A stretch of DNA of 64,000 nucleotides from Rickettsia akari str. Hartford (GTDB lineage Bacteria > Pseudomonadota > Alphaproteobacteria > Rickettsiales > Rickettsiaceae). The notes below the pieces were generated by a model that was not told where the DNA came from, did not search any database, and worked only from the letters and a program-made list of their open reading frames with translations. The DNA lies in assembly GCF_000018205.1 (NCBI RefSeq), contig NC_009881.1:124001-188000 (forward strand), read 5' to 3'. This document shows positions 38,646-48,783 of the stretch, in pieces; position 1 is the stretch's first letter, and each line of letters begins with the position of its first letter. A program made the position numbers and the translations under genes.

Positions 38646-39446
38646 ATGCAAACAGATAATACAAAATCCAACACTAATAAAACAGCTAAGCAAGAGTGGT
38701 GGTCTTGTGCTTTTGTAATATGTATCGCTTTACTTATTAGAATACTTATTATGGAGCCATTTACCGTTCCGACCGGTTCTATGAAAGCAACCATACTTGA
38801 GAATGACTATATCTTTTCTACGAAATATAGTTATGGTTATAGTAATTATTCTTTATCTTTTTTTGATTTTATTCCTCTTTTTAAAGGGCGAATATTTGCT
38901 CGCGAACCGGAGCGTGGCGATATTGTAGTTTTTCGTCCGCCTAACGATATGAATGTTAGATATATAAAGCGTTTAATAGGGCTACCAGGCGATAAAATTC
39001 AATTGATTGATGATGTAATATATATTAACGATAAAAAAATAGAACGCACTGAAGTTGGAACTTATACAAGCGAAGATGGAATAAAATATTTGAAGTTTAA
39101 AGAAACCTTGCCAAACGGTAGAACATATTTTTCTTATAAGCTTGCTCCTATTTTTAGCGTTATATATAACGATAGATACGGTAACACGGATGTTTTTTAT
39201 GTACCTGAAGGGAAATATTTCTTTTTAGGGGATAATAGAGATCAGTCAAATGATAGTAGAGTAAATCTTGGATTTGTACCATTTGAAAATTTTATTGCTA
39301 AAGCACAATTTATTTGGTTCTCAACAAAAATAAATTGGTGGGATAATGATATAGGAGTTATGAATCTAGTACTAAGGTTAAAACCATGGATTGAATCTGT
39401 TAGGTTAAATCGAATTTTCAGAAATCTTTATAACACGGATGAGTAA
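38646..39446 (+). CDS. lepB: Signal peptidase I
   Basis: Removes signal peptides of exported proteins. The catalytic serine is in [10 protein letters not shown] (S45) and the lysine in [13 protein letters not shown] (K108); [12 protein letters not shown] is the conserved box E. One N-terminal membrane segment (about 20-36) anchors it, and the 266 residues are typical. Its stop overlaps the rnc start by one base. The lepB-rnc-era order is common in proteobacteria. Confidence 0.96.
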   Translation: MQTDNTKSNTNKTAKQEWWSCAFVICIALLIRILIMEPFTVPTGSMKATILENDYIFSTKYSYGYSNYSLSFFDFIPLFKGRIFAREPERGDIVVFRPPNDMNVRYIKRLIGLPGDKIQLIDDVIYINDKKIERTEVGTYTSEDGIKYLKFKETLPNGRTYFSYKLAPIFSVIYNDRYGNTDVFYVPEGKYFFLGDNRDQSNDSRVNLGFVPFENFIAKAQFIWFSTKINWWDNDIGVMNLVLRLKPWIESVRLNRIFRNLYNTDE

Positions 39447-40129
39447 TGCAATCATTTGAGACGTTAGAAAAGCTGCTTGGCTATAGTTTCAAAAATCAAG
39501 AGCTTTTAATAGAGGCGTTGAGTCACCCGTCTTTAAGACAACATCATGAGTATAAGTATGATAAAGATTATGAACGATTAGAGTTCCTAGGTGATGCTGT
39601 ATTAAATTTAGTAGTCACCGAAATTTTATTTAGAAATTTTGCAAGTTATAATGAGGGGAATTTAGCTAAAATTAGATCATATTTAGTTTGCAAAGAAACA
39701 ATATGTGTGGTTGGGACCAAACTCACTTTAAAAGATTATATAATTATGACTTATGGTGAAGAAGTAGCAGGAGGGCGTGATAATCCTAATAATATAGAAA
39801 ATGCTATGGAAGCTTTGATTGCAGCTATATATCTTGATAGCAATATTGAAACAACCCGTAATATTATTGGGAAATTATGGGAAGAATTTATAAAAATTCA
39901 GAATTTAACGGATTATGACCCCAAAACTGCTTTACAAGAATGGGCTCAAGCGAGTAGCCATCACCTACCTATATACCGTCTGATAAAAAGAGAAGGAGCT
40001 GCCCATTCATCGACTTTTACGGTTCTTGTAAAAGTAAAAGATTATGAACAAACAGGTACAGGACACTCTATAAAAGAAGCCGAAAAAAACGCAGCACGAG
40101 ACTTATTGCACAGGCTTCAAGATGTATAA
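39446..40129 (+). CDS. rnc: Ribonuclease III
   Basis: Double-strand-specific RNase that processes rRNA precursors. The signature [13 protein letters not shown] (residues 43-55) carries the metal-binding acids, with the second set in [15 protein letters not shown] double-stranded-RNA-binding domain follows (about 155-225, [11 protein letters not shown] to [14 protein letters not shown]). The 227 residues are normal. It overlaps lepB by one base and era by eight, so the three are co-translated. Confidence 0.96.
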   Translation: MQSFETLEKLLGYSFKNQELLIEALSHPSLRQHHEYKYDKDYERLEFLGDAVLNLVVTEILFRNFASYNEGNLAKIRSYLVCKETICVVGTKLTLKDYIIMTYGEEVAGGRDNPNNIENAMEALIAAIYLDSNIETTRNIIGKLWEEFIKIQNLTDYDPKTALQEWAQASSHHLPIYRLIKREGAAHSSTFTVLVKVKDYEQTGTGHSIKEAEKNAARDLLHRLQDV

Positions 40130-41003
40130 TCAGAGAACAATTTCAGTTTGTATCATTGGACGACCAAATAGCGGGAAGTCGACTTTGCTAAATAGAATAA
40201 TCGGTGAGAAACTTTCAATTGTTACGCCAAAAGTTCAAACGACTAGGTCAATTATTACCGGTATTATTACCTTAAAAGATACGCAGGTAATTTTATACGA
40301 TACGCCAGGTATATTTGAGCCGAAAGGGAGCTTAGAGAAAGCAATGGTAAGATGTGCATGGTCTAGTTTGCATAGTGCGGATTTAGTAATGTTAATTATC
40401 GATAGTTTAAAACCGTTTGATGATGTAACACACGATATTTTAGATAAGCTTCGCTCACTTAATATTGTTCCGATATTTTTATTGAATAAAATAGATATCG
40501 AATCAAAATATCTAGATGACATTAAAGCTTTTTTAATAGGAAATCATCCTGATAGTTTGTTTTTTCCTATATCTGCTTTATCGGGCAAAAATATTAATGG
40601 ATTACTTGAATATATAACAGGTAAGGCACAAATTGCTCCTTGGCTTTATGCAGAAGATGACATCACGGATTTACCGATGCGTTTTATTGCGGCAGAAATC
40701 ACAAGAGAGCAATTATTTTTTAATTTGCAGCAAGAGCTACCTTATAAATTAACCGTACAAACCGAAAAGTGGGAAGATCTTAAAGACAAATCCGTAAAGA
40801 TTAATCAAGTTATAATAGTATCAAGAGCGAGTTATAAAACTATAATACTCGGTAAAAACGGATCGAAAATTAGAGAGATAGGGTCAAAATCTCGAATGCA
40901 AATGGAGCGGTTTTTTGGCTTTCCTGTTCATTTATTTTTATTTGTTAAGGTGCATGAACTGTGGGAAAATCACCCAGATTTTTATCAGTATATGAAGATA
41001 TGA
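40122..41003 (+). CDS. era: Ribosome-assembly GTPase Era
   Basis: Binds 16S rRNA near its 3' end during 30S maturation. G1 [13 protein letters not shown]2 [10 protein letters not shown]3 DTPGI, G4 NKID and a C-terminal KH domain with [23 protein letters not shown] are all present over 293 residues. The overlap with rnc indicates one operon. The stop lies five bases before a long perfect hairpin. Confidence 0.96.
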   Translation: MYNQRTISVCIIGRPNSGKSTLLNRIIGEKLSIVTPKVQTTRSIITGIITLKDTQVILYDTPGIFEPKGSLEKAMVRCAWSSLHSADLVMLIIDSLKPFDDVTHDILDKLRSLNIVPIFLLNKIDIESKYLDDIKAFLIGNHPDSLFFPISALSGKNINGLLEYITGKAQIAPWLYAEDDITDLPMRFIAAEITREQLFFNLQQELPYKLTVQTEKWEDLKDKSVKINQVIIVSRASYKTIILGKNGSKIREIGSKSRMQMERFFGFPVHLFLFVKVHELWENHPDFYQYMKI

Positions 41004-41007
41004 AGCT

Positions 41008-41085
41008 GTCACCCCGTGGCTTGACTACGGGGTCCAGTATTTTTATAATTATTTTATGGACCCCGTAGTCAAGCCACGGGGTGAC
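41008..41085. repeat. 78-bp element with perfect 29-bp inverted arms
   Basis: Arms 41008-41036 and 41057-41085 are exact reverse complements over 29 bases around an AT-rich 20-nt loop. The arms carry accccgtggcttgac, the motif also found in degenerate form inside the ELM1-like gene (43561-43624). The high GC of the arms contrasts with the surroundings. Confidence 0.85.
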
Positions 41086-41100
41086 ACGGGATATATAATC

Positions 41101-41574
41101 ATGATAGTACTTGGGATTGATCCAGCACTTGGGAGTCTTGGATGGGCAGTAGTTGCAAGGCAGTTGACAAAACTGAAATATTTAGCTAGCGGTATTATTA
41201 AAACAAATAGTAAAGATGAAATTCATAATAGACTTGCCTGTATTAACAGTACATTAGAAAAAGTAATATTAGAATATCAACCAAATATGGCAGCGATTGA
41301 AGAAACATTTGTTAATACTAATAGCGTGACTTCGTTAAAGCTCGGCTATGCTAGAGGTGCGATAATGTCGCTGTGCGGTAGGTATAATTTGGACATTCGG
41401 GAATTTAAACCAAATACGGTCAAAAAAACCGTGACCGGTTATGGGCATGCAGAGAAAGATCAAATTTTGCATATGATAAAGCTTTTGCTGCCCGGCACTT
41501 CCTTAATTACTAATTCCGATGAAGCTGATGCTATAGCAATCGCTTATACTTGTCATGTTATGAGAGTTAAATGA
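41101..41574 (+). CDS. ruvC: Holliday-junction resolvase RuvC
   Basis: Endonuclease that resolves four-way DNA junctions with RuvAB. The start at 41101 gives [15 protein letters not shown], with the first catalytic aspartate at residue 7. An upstream in-frame ATG at 41056 lies within the palindromic element and is rejected. [12 protein letters not shown] contains the second acid and [12 protein letters not shown] the last ones. The 157 residues are normal. No clear ribosome site precedes the start because the element reaches to within 15 bases. Its stop overlaps trmJ by four bases. Confidence 0.93.
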   Translation: MIVLGIDPALGSLGWAVVARQLTKLKYLASGIIKTNSKDEIHNRLACINSTLEKVILEYQPNMAAIEETFVNTNSVTSLKLGYARGAIMSLCGRYNLDIREFKPNTVKKTVTGYGHAEKDQILHMIKLLLPGTSLITNSDEADAIAIAYTCHVMRVK

Positions 41575-42266
41575 ATCCGGTTATAATATTAGTTGTCCCG
41601 CAAATGGGTGAGAATATCGGTGCTACTGCAAGAGCCATGAAGAATTTTGGCTTAAGTGAGCTGAGAATCGTAGCTCCAAGAGATGGCTGGCCAAATGAGC
41701 AAGCACGTAGTAATGCAGTCGGAGCGGTTAATATTATAGATAATGCAAAAATTTATGATAACCTAGAGGAGAGCGTTCAAGACCTTGAATATTTATACGC
41801 TACTACTTGTATTAAAAGGGCGATGAATAAAGATTACGTATTTTCACAAAATTTGCCTTTAGATTATCCAAATTCTGAAAAAGTTGGGATAATGTTTGGG
41901 CGTGAAAATAATGGTCTTAGCAATAAAGAAGTCGCACTCGCTAATAAGATTATCACTATTAACACAACTGAATTTAGCTCGTTAAATATCGCTCAAGCGG
42001 TTATTATTATCTGCTATGAATTGTTCCGTAATTTTAAGCCTAGAGAGGATATACATAATATTCAAAAATTAGCTACTAAAGAAGAAATAGAACATTTTTT
42101 AACAAATTTATTCGGCAAACTTGATAAAGCCAGATTCTTCAAAGCTCCTGACAAAAAGCCTGCCATGCAGCAAAATATCACTAATATATTTACACGTATC
42201 AATAGCCTCTCCTCACCTGAAGTGCAAACACTGCAAGGTATCATAAAGTCTTTGTATACTCGATGA
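41571..42266 (+). CDS. trmJ: tRNA/rRNA methyltransferase TrmJ (SpoU family)
   Basis: A knotted methyltransferase, probably adding 2'-O-methyl groups at tRNA position 32. The start [37 protein letters not shown] has the family asparagine-containing motif 1, [13 protein letters not shown] is motif 2 and [16 protein letters not shown] motif 3. The C-terminal 70 residues are the dimerising helical extension. The final codons (SLYTR) and stop coincide with the start of a family A repeat. It overlaps ruvC by four bases. Confidence 0.85.
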   Translation: MNPVIILVVPQMGENIGATARAMKNFGLSELRIVAPRDGWPNEQARSNAVGAVNIIDNAKIYDNLEESVQDLEYLYATTCIKRAMNKDYVFSQNLPLDYPNSEKVGIMFGRENNGLSNKEVALANKIITINTTEFSSLNIAQAVIIICYELFRNFKPREDIHNIQKLATKEEIEHFLTNLFGKLDKARFFKAPDKKPAMQQNITNIFTRINSLSSPEVQTLQGIIKSLYTR

Positions 42267-42410
42267 ACTTCAAAAATTAGCGTGTCGTAGTTCTACAAAA
42301 GCTATGGTACTCACGTATTAAGTATACGCTGCGTTCCTCGCCTAGTGAACTCCTCGCTCTTTTTGAAGTTGATTTTCGTCTACCAACTCATTATTTACTT
42401 GAGGCATATA
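42256..42410. repeat. Family A repeat, copy behind trmJ
   Basis: Begins gtatactcgatgaacttc, which overlaps the trmJ stop, and ends ccaactcattatttact. It also truncates the downstream, oppositely oriented HEPN-like remnant. Confidence 0.7.
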
Positions 42411-42640
42411 AATCCATAAATCTTCATCGTTTATAATTCCAGCTTAGTAAGCTTCTTTAATAACTTCTTTAGGATAGTGAAGAATTATACATTTTTAAGA
42501 AAAACATTCTTTTAAACACTTCCAAACAAGTTCAAAAGTAAATTCAAAATCTTTGAATTGTTGCGCCAATATAAGCTCTATCTTCTGTTACATGTTTTAA
42601 ATTGACATCTTCAAGCGTCATAAAAGTTTTACAATCAAGT
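42406..42640 (-). pseudogene. HEPN/HI0074-type nucleotidyltransferase partner pseudogene
   Basis: On the minus strand, broken frames give LEDVNLKHVTEDRAYIGATIQ, then FEFTFELVWKCLKECF and PKEVIKEAY followed by AGIINDEDLW. These blocks match the HI0074-like substrate-binding partner of minimal nucleotidyltransferases (FELSWKTLKDYL, PREVIREAF, GLI-D-ELW). The C-terminus runs into the family A repeat. The gene has stops and frame changes and is inactive. Confidence 0.6.
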
Positions 42641-42950
42641 TTAAGGTTTATTTTTGAAATATATAATTTTTTTCTCTTTTAATATATTTTCATAAAGTTC
42701 ACGACTTATTTTAGTACTTTCAAACCTTACACAATCTATTTTTAAAAGCGTGTCTGCATTCTCTATAATATCCATAACTTTTAGCCATTTTTGATCTGTA
42801 ATATCAGAGAAGATAATTGCAATATCAATATCGGCACGCTCCTCGTTATCTCATCTAGCACGAGAGCCGAAAAGCCATATTTCGTCGACACACGGAAAAG
42901 ATTGTAGCTTCTTAATGAATATATATTGTTGTATATCTTTATTAATATAA
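42641..42950 (-). pseudogene. Minimal nucleotidyltransferase (MNT) pseudogene
   Basis: The minus-strand frame reads VDEIWLFGSRAR, a stop, then DNEERADIDIAIIFSD, the GS-x9-DxD active site of MNT proteins, and on to EKKIIYFKNKP with a stop at 42641-42643. A single TGA replaces the usual glycine after GSRAR, so the frame is otherwise nearly whole. With the HEPN-like partner it forms a former toxin-antitoxin-type pair. It begins at the stop of the ELM1-like gene. Confidence 0.7.
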
Positions 42951-44132
42951 TTACCAGCTTTTGATTAAAGATTTAATAATTTCAGCTACTCTTTCTGCTT
43001 CATTTAAAGGTTTATAGTCATATGCTTCTAGAGAAATCACTGACTCATCAAAAATTCTTGCTATTTTTTGTTCTACTAATTGTTTTACAAAAATCTTATG
43101 TTTTGAGGAATTAAAGTTTTGTGGGCAGAATATATAAAGAGGTTTGCCGCTTGATGCTGCTTCACTGCACATTGAAATCGAGTCGGCCGTAGAGATTATA
43201 TATTGTGCATTAGCAAGCATAGCTATATAAGGATTATAACCCACTTCTTCATTCGGGTCATAAATAATTGCGGAAGCCGGCATATTATTTTTAATAATTG
43301 ATTTTACGGCTTGTGGTGTACGTCTGCTGAAACTAATGAACAATGGTATTTGTTGATTAGTATATATTTTATTTAATAATGAAGAAAATAAATTTGCTTC
43401 ATCTTCGTTGAAATTGAAATTTTTATTATTTCCACCGATTATCACGGCAATAAATTGTTTAAGATTGGGATAATGTTTTTGGAGTTCCAAGTTTGCCGCA
43501 GCGCACTTTTTGGTTACGTTATTGATAGCTCCGTTGATTGGGATTGTTATTCCACGAATTGAGCGCGGAATCCAGTCTTCTTTAATTTTTTTTTGGATCC
43601 CATTGTCAAGCCATGGGATGACATTTTTGCTATTACTTGAATCATGATAAGGCAGAATAACGGCATCAAATGTATTATAGAGAAGATTAGGCTGCATTAT
43701 TTGTATTAGCTTGATATCTTTAAATAGGCCTCTTGCACCACTTGCTTCTAATGGTAATTTATGCGTCGATCCGGTACTCGCATCCTCACGTACTAAAGTG
43801 TACGCTGCGGTGCTGCGTTCCGTGTATCTTATAAATTCCTCCTTATTAGCTACGTTATGCAAGAGGTCTAATTTCTGTTTTAAATAAAACGCTAAAACTG
43901 CTGTTCTTCTTCCGGCAGCAATTATTATGTCAGGCGGGGACTTAGCCAAAATATCCTGTAATAATTCACTTTTTATATGAATAGGATAATATTTTAGTAA
44001 AAAATTCGGTAGTTTAGCTAAGCAATTATATTCAAGCCTAATTGTTGTATATTCTTCTGTTAATTTTTCTGCAAGTGCAATAGCCTGATTTGTGTTGCCT
44101 GTTCTATCATCTGCAATAACCCATATTTTCAT
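42951..44132 (-). CDS. ELM1-family protein (DUF1022) with two inserted repeat segments
   Basis: The start [24 protein letters not shown] and the blocks [31 protein letters not shown] and [22 protein letters not shown] match the family named after plant mitochondrial fission protein ELM1, which looks like a GT-B glycosyltransferase fold. Its bacterial role is unknown. The 393 residues are more than usual because of two insertions: residues about 88-136 ([20 protein letters not shown] and following) and about 170-191 ([20 protein letters not shown]), each encoded by a palindromic repeat. Both keep the frame open. The start overlaps the mrp stop by four bases. The protein may still work if the insertions loop out. 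Confidence 0.75.
   Translation of the reverse strand: MKIWVIADDRTGNTNQAIALAEKLTEEYTTIRLEYNCLAKLPNFLLKYYPIHIKSELLQDILAKSPPDIIIAAGRRTAVLAFYLKQKLDLLHNVANKEEFIRYTERSTAAYTLVREDASTGSTHKLPLEASGARGLFKDIKLIQIMQPNLLYNTFDAVILPYHDSSNSKNVIPWLDNGIQKKIKEDWIPRSIRGITIPINGAINNVTKKCAAANLELQKHYPNLKQFIAVIIGGNNKNFNFNEDEANLFSSLLNKIYTNQQIPLFISFSRRTPQAVKSIIKNNMPASAIIYDPNEEVGYNPYIAMLANAQYIISTADSISMCSEAASSGKPLYIFCPQNFNSSKHKIFVKQLVEQKIARIFDESVISLEAYDYKPLNEAERVAEIIKSLIKSW
43561..43624. repeat. Palindromic element inside the ELM1-like gene, second
   Basis: Contains the hairpin ATCCCAT/ATGGGAT (43597-43603 and 43613-43619) with tgtcaagcc between, like the arms of the era-ruvC element and the ends of family C. It encodes residues about 170-191 in frame. 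Confidence 0.65.
43726..43869. repeat. Palindromic element inside the ELM1-like gene, first
   Basis: Inverted ends aggcctcttgca (43726-43737) and tgcaagaggtct (43858-43869) match with one mismatch. The interior (cacgtactaaagtgtacgc) resembles the middle of family A repeats. It encodes residues about 88-136 in frame. Confidence 0.75.
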
Positions 44133-45091
44133 AATAAATATTCTTTTAAAGGTAATGTTAATAAATCTGTTAGAGGTAGTGATTTATCGCAAGCATCGGC
44201 TATTTGCGGCATAATCGGGATTTGAGCGATTAGGGGAATATTATATTTTTGCGATAAATGCCAGCCACTATTATTTTCAAACATATAACTCATATTCTCA
44301 ATTATTCCCAAAATAGGTAAGTTAAGTTTTTGATATAAATCTATAGAACGTATTACATCTATCTCTGATATTTTTTGCGGTGTTGTTACGATTATTACGC
44401 CGTCTAAATGATAATTCTCTAAAAGGCTTAAATGAATATCGCCTGTTCCCGGCGGCATATCGATAATGAGATAATCTAAATTATCCCATTTTGTGACTGA
44501 TGATAATAATTGATTAATGGTCTTACTAGCCATAGGACCACGCCAAATAATTGCTGAATTGTCTTTCACAAAAAAGCCTATAGAAACAACTTGGATGCTT
44601 TTTACCGTTATCGGTATTATTCGTCCATCTGTTGTTTTCGGTACTTTGTTAATGCCGACTATATGTGGAATTGACGGACCGTAAATATCGGCATCCACTA
44701 TGCCTACTCGGTATTTTTCTAGACTCAATTGCTGAGCAATAAGAGCCGATATTGTAGATTTTCCGACTCCGCCTTTACCTGATGCTACTAAGATAATTTT
44801 TTTTACGTTTTCTACAATATGCTTTGGTTTTTGAATTTTTTGCTCTATCGGTTTACTTGCCGTAAAAACAATTGATATTTTATTTACTTCCGAAATCTCG
44901 CTAAGTTTATTAATTGCCTTAAGTCTGATTTCTTCGGCTTCTAACTTGTTTTTACCTGATATATCTATGGAAAAACCTATATTATTATCCTTAATTATAA
45001 TATCTGATATAAAGTTATTTAAAAAAGTGCCGTCTTTAAAGGTAATATGCTGAAGTTTATCAATAATTTGCTTTTGGTGTAAATCCGCCAT
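44129..45091 (-). CDS. mrp: Mrp/ApbC iron-sulphur cluster carrier ATPase
   Basis: A ParA-like P-loop ATPase that carries 4Fe-4S clusters to target proteins. The deviant Walker [11 protein letters not shown] lies at about 103-112; [23 protein letters not shown] and [15 protein letters not shown] are the family blocks. The N-terminal 90 residues are a DUF59-like domain. The cluster-binding CXXC of many Mrp proteins is not seen in the C-terminal part here, so cluster binding may use other residues. A ribosome site (aaaggaa) precedes the ATG. It overlaps the next gene by four bases. Confidence 0.9.
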   Translation of the reverse strand: MADLHQKQIIDKLQHITFKDGTFLNNFISDIIIKDNNIGFSIDISGKNKLEAEEIRLKAINKLSEISEVNKISIVFTASKPIEQKIQKPKHIVENVKKIILVASGKGGVGKSTISALIAQQLSLEKYRVGIVDADIYGPSIPHIVGINKVPKTTDGRIIPITVKSIQVVSIGFFVKDNSAIIWRGPMASKTINQLLSSVTKWDNLDYLIIDMPPGTGDIHLSLLENYHLDGVIIVTTPQKISEIDVIRSIDLYQKLNLPILGIIENMSYMFENNSGWHLSQKYNIPLIAQIPIMPQIADACDKSLPLTDLLTLPLKEYLL

Positions 45092-45129
45092 AATTAAATT
45101 TCCTTTTTAAGGCTGTTTAAGTTCATAAC

Positions 45130-45158
45130 TTGACGTTATATGCTATAATATATATAAT
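45130..45158 (+). promoter_or_regulatory. Sigma-70-type promoter for hflK
   Basis: TTGACG (45130-45135) and TATAAT (45153-45158) are 17 bases apart, 32 bases before the hflK ATG, in the divergent gap with mrp. Confidence 0.65.
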
Positions 45159-45190
45159 CACTTAATCGTTAAAATAATATAAAAAAGCAA

Positions 45191-46228
45191 ATGCTTAGTA
45201 AAAAATATAGCTCGATTTTAAAAAAATCCCCATGGAAAGATTGTGATTCTAATCAAGACGATAACATATTCACAAGACCGCGTAAAAATCAATTTAATTT
45301 TGATAAATTTCAATTCCAGTTTAATTTCAATGTTAAAACAATAATTTTAGCTGTTGTCGCAGTGATTGCTTTATGGCTTGCGTCCGGTATTTATGAAATA
45401 AAAGAAGGTGATGAAGCAGCGGTAATAAGATTTGGGCGTTTTGTACGTAAGGGCTACCCCGGGCTTAATTATCATTTACCTGTCCCTTTTGAAAAGATAA
45501 TAGTTGAGAAAGTTAAACAATCACGGCGAATTGAGATTGGTTATCGTACAAATAACTCGGTACGTAGCGGTGGCGATAATACTAAAAATATTGCCGGTGA
45601 AAGTATAATGCTTACCGGTGATGAAAATATTGTTGCTTTAAATTGTGACGTAATGTGGCATATTAATAACCTTGAGGATTTTATTTTTAACGTACAAAGA
45701 CCTGCAGAAACAGTAAAAGCAACAGTAGAAAGTGCTGTTAGAGAAGTAATAGGCAATACTCCTATTTCTTGTGTATTATCTGATCAAAAGCAAGAAATTA
45801 CTTACAAAATAGAAAAATTAGCACAAAAGATACTGGATAGTTATAATGCCGGTGTGATGATTGAGAAAGTACAATTACTAAAAGCCGAGCCGCCTGCCGA
45901 AGTAATAGATTCTTATAGAGACGTGCAAACTTCAAAAGCAGATAAAGAAAAAGAAATAAATCAAGCTCAAGCCTATAATAATAAGATTTTGCCGGAAGCT
46001 AGAGGAGCAGCCGCAAAGATTATACAAGAAGCAGAAGGTTATAGAGAAGAAGTTATATCAAAAGCAGAAGGTGATAGCCAAAGATTTAATGCTATTTATA
46101 AACAATATACTGTAGGTAGGCAAGTAACTAGAGATAGGTTATATTTAGAAGTAGTCGAAGAGATATTAGGTGGTTCAAATAAAACTATTATTAATAATGC
46201 ACTACTACCACACATGGTTATAAAATAA
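45191..46228 (+). CDS. hflK: HflK membrane protease modulator
   Basis: A band-7/SPFH protein that with HflC surrounds and restrains the FtsH protease. One membrane segment lies at about 52-69; the SPFH domain follows with EGDEAAVIRFGRFVRKGYPGLNYHLPVP. The C-terminal third is helical with LKAEPPAEVIDSYRDVQTSKADKEKEINQAQAY, typical of HflK. The 345 residues are normal. A promoter is visible at 45130-45158. hflC follows after a family B repeat of about 100 bases. Confidence 0.94.
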   Translation: MLSKKYSSILKKSPWKDCDSNQDDNIFTRPRKNQFNFDKFQFQFNFNVKTIILAVVAVIALWLASGIYEIKEGDEAAVIRFGRFVRKGYPGLNYHLPVPFEKIIVEKVKQSRRIEIGYRTNNSVRSGGDNTKNIAGESIMLTGDENIVALNCDVMWHINNLEDFIFNVQRPAETVKATVESAVREVIGNTPISCVLSDQKQEITYKIEKLAQKILDSYNAGVMIEKVQLLKAEPPAEVIDSYRDVQTSKADKEKEINQAQAYNNKILPEARGAAAKIIQEAEGYREEVISKAEGDSQRFNAIYKQYTVGRQVTRDRLYLEVVEEILGGSNKTIINNALLPHMVIK

Positions 46229-46241
46229 AGGCGGTTATCCC

Positions 46242-46338
46242 GTCATTGCGAGCAGCCGTAGGCTTGCGCGGGCAATCTCATGAAATAATAAAATTCCTGA
46301 GATTGCCGCGTCGAGGCTTTACCCCTCCTCGCGGTGAC
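46242..46338. repeat. Family B palindromic repeat
   Basis: A clear copy between hflK and hflC: gtcattgcgagcagccgtag at the left, cctcctcgcggtgac at the right, and the core caatctcatgaaataat/ttcctgagattg inside. Confidence 0.75.
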
Positions 46339-46370
46339 GGAGCTAATAAAAACACAACAAGGAATATTAA

Positions 46371-47231
46371 ATGCAACAAAAGATTTATTATATAATTTTT
46401 ACAATTGTTTTTGGGATGATACTGATTTTTAGCTCCTTATTTTCAGTTGATCAACGCCAGTCTGCTGTGGTATTCCAGTTTGGTGAGGCAGTGAGAACTA
46501 TAGAAAATCCAGGACTAAATATTAAAATCCCATTTATTCAAAATGTTGAATTTTTTGATAAGCGTCTTTTAGATGTTGAGGTTGAGGCAAAAGAATTAAC
46601 GGCTGCTGACGGTAAACGAGTTATTGTTGATGCTTATGCCAAATTCCAAATTAATAATCCTGTAATGTTTTATAAAACGGTACATGATTATCAAGGTGTG
46701 AAAATCAGGTTAACTCGTAATCTTGAATCGTCGATGCGTAAAGTGATAGGTAAAATTTCGTTAAGTAGTCTTTTAAGTCGGGAACGTAGTAATGTAATGC
46801 TAAATATCTTAAATCAAGTAGACGGAGAAGCTAAAAGCTTTGGAATTGATGTTGTAGATGTTAGAATTTTAAGAGCAGACTTACCGAAAGAAAACAGTGC
46901 AGCTATTTATCGTCGTATGCAAACGGCACGTGAAAAAGAAGCGACCCAAATTAGAGCAGAAGGACAAGAAGAGAGCGTACGTATTCGTTCAAAAGCAGAT
47001 AAAGAAAGTAAAATAATACTTGCCAAAGCTTATAGAGATGCACAAATTATTAAAGGTGACGGCGATGAAAAAGCAGCAAAAATATATAATTCCGCTTATT
47101 CCGTCGATCCAGAATTTTACAAATTTTATAGATCACTGTTAGTATATAAAAATTCTTTAAAGAAAGAAGATACTAATTTTGTGATTTCACCGGATGCTGA
47201 AGTTTTAAAATACCTTAATTTAACTAAGTAG
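46371..47231 (+). CDS. hflC: HflC membrane protease modulator
   Basis: The partner of HflK. An N-terminal membrane segment (5-24) precedes the SPFH domain with VDQRQSAVVFQFGEAVRTIENPGLNIKIPF and DKRLLDVEVEAKELTAADGKR. RRMQTAREKEATQIRAEGQEE begins the helical part. The 286 residues are normal. htrA starts just after its stop, so hflC and htrA are co-transcribed. Confidence 0.95.
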   Translation: MQQKIYYIIFTIVFGMILIFSSLFSVDQRQSAVVFQFGEAVRTIENPGLNIKIPFIQNVEFFDKRLLDVEVEAKELTAADGKRVIVDAYAKFQINNPVMFYKTVHDYQGVKIRLTRNLESSMRKVIGKISLSSLLSRERSNVMLNILNQVDGEAKSFGIDVVDVRILRADLPKENSAAIYRRMQTAREKEATQIRAEGQEESVRIRSKADKESKIILAKAYRDAQIIKGDGDEKAAKIYNSAYSVDPEFYKFYRSLLVYKNSLKKEDTNFVISPDAEVLKYLNLTK

Positions 47232-47232
47232 T

Positions 47233-48774
47233 GTGATGAATCTGAAAATAGTTCTTGTTATAATAATTTTAATATCAAGTAACGTTATTCTAGCAAAAGA
47301 AAATAATAAGTCTTTAAAATTAGCGGATCAAGCAGAGAATGAATTTACGGCAATAAATTCTGCACCTTTAAAAGTAAGTGAAGCTGCTCGTTATAGTTTT
47401 GCTGATATAGTTGAGCCGTTAATTCCCGCAGTTGTTAATATTTCAACAATAGAATATGTTAATAGTAAGTCGGAAAATGCTGAGAAAGATCCGCTGCAAG
47501 AAACAAATCCTTTAGACTTTATTAATTATTTTTTAGAAAAGTTAAATATTCCATTGAATTTGGAAGAAATCGATCAAACTCCAAAAATTGTTCCGCTTGG
47601 TTCAGGATTTATTATTGAGCCTAACGGTTTAATAGTCACTAACTATCATGTCATTGCAAATGTTAATAAAATTAATATAAAGCTTGCAGATAATACTGAA
47701 TTACCTGCTAAGCTAATAGGTAGCGATACTAAAACCGATTTAGCTCTCTTAAAAATAGATAGTGATGAGCCTTTACCTTTTGTTGAGTTTGGAGATTCAA
47801 ATGATGCAAGAGTAGGAGATTGGGTTATTGCAATCGGTAATCCGTTCGGTAATCTAGGTGGTACGGTGACAAGCGGTATTATATCCTCTAAAGGGCGGGA
47901 TATTGATATAGATACAGACAATATAGTCGATAATTTTATTCAAACGGATGCTGCAATTAATAACGGTAATTCCGGCGGTCCTATGTTTAATTTGGATCAG
48001 AAAGTAATCGGAGTAAATACGGCGATTTTTTCACCACTCGGTACTAATATAGGTATAGGTTTTGCTATTCCATCAAATACTGCAAAGCCTATAATCGAAC
48101 GTCTTAAGAAAGATGGAAAAGTAAGTAGAGGACGCCTTGGAGTAACAATACAAGATTTAACCGAGGAAATTTCTGAAGGGCTAGGACTTAAAGACACTAA
48201 CGGTGTGTTAGTAGCTAAAGTACAAGAAGACGGTCCAGGTGATCAAGCGGGTATTAAAACGGGTGATATAATAATAGAGTTTGGAGATATACCGGTTAAA
48301 AACACTAAAAAATTACGTGTAATTATTGCAGATACTCCTATTAATCAAGAAGTAAAATTAAAAATACTACGTGATAAAAAAGTGCTTGAATTGCCTATTA
48401 AGATTACTTCAGATAATGAAGAAGTTACCAATGATTCTACAGAAGAGACGAATAAAGAAGAAATAACAAACAAAGAAGAAAATAGTTTATCTATTACTAA
48501 AAATAATATTACTTTTAGTAATATTACTGAAGCACTAAGAAAAAAATATACTATTCCTCAAGATAAAACGGGAATAGTTATAACAAATATTGATGCAGAA
48601 GAAAGTAGTTTCAAAATTGGTGATCTGATAACCAATATTAATCAGGAAAGCGTAGACGATATAAGTAAGCTAGAAGAATTATATGAAAATGCTAAAAAAT
48701 CAAATAAGCAAAATATTTTGCTCTTGATTGAAAGGTGTGATACAAGTGTGTTCATGCCGTTATCGGTGGTGTAG
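47233..48774 (+). CDS. htrA: Periplasmic serine protease DegP/HtrA
   Basis: Degrades or refolds damaged envelope proteins. A signal peptide (about 1-21) leads into the trypsin-like domain with the triad H139 (TNYHVI), D169 (TKTDLAL) and S247 (GNSGGP), then a PDZ domain from about 300 (GRLGVTIQDL) and a second, diverged PDZ-like region after an Asn/Glu/Thr-rich linker. The 513 residues suit the family. The start is GTG at 47233 with an ATG next to it at 47236, one base after the hflC stop. Confidence 0.95.
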   Translation: MMNLKIVLVIIILISSNVILAKENNKSLKLADQAENEFTAINSAPLKVSEAARYSFADIVEPLIPAVVNISTIEYVNSKSENAEKDPLQETNPLDFINYFLEKLNIPLNLEEIDQTPKIVPLGSGFIIEPNGLIVTNYHVIANVNKINIKLADNTELPAKLIGSDTKTDLALLKIDSDEPLPFVEFGDSNDARVGDWVIAIGNPFGNLGGTVTSGIISSKGRDIDIDTDNIVDNFIQTDAAINNGNSGGPMFNLDQKVIGVNTAIFSPLGTNIGIGFAIPSNTAKPIIERLKKDGKVSRGRLGVTIQDLTEEISEGLGLKDTNGVLVAKVQEDGPGDQAGIKTGDIIIEFGDIPVKNTKKLRVIIADTPINQEVKLKILRDKKVLELPIKITSDNEEVTNDSTEETNKEEITNKEENSLSITKNNITFSNITEALRKKYTIPQDKTGIVITNIDAEESSFKIGDLITNINQESVDDISKLEELYENAKKSNKQNILLLIERCDTSVFMPLSVV

Positions 48775-48783
48775 AGTCCTGTC

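Noticed and set aside
41056-41100. Upstream in-frame start for ruvC ([12 protein letters not shown]...)
   Set aside because: These codons are the right arm of the perfect inverted repeat; the conserved RuvC start begins at 41101.
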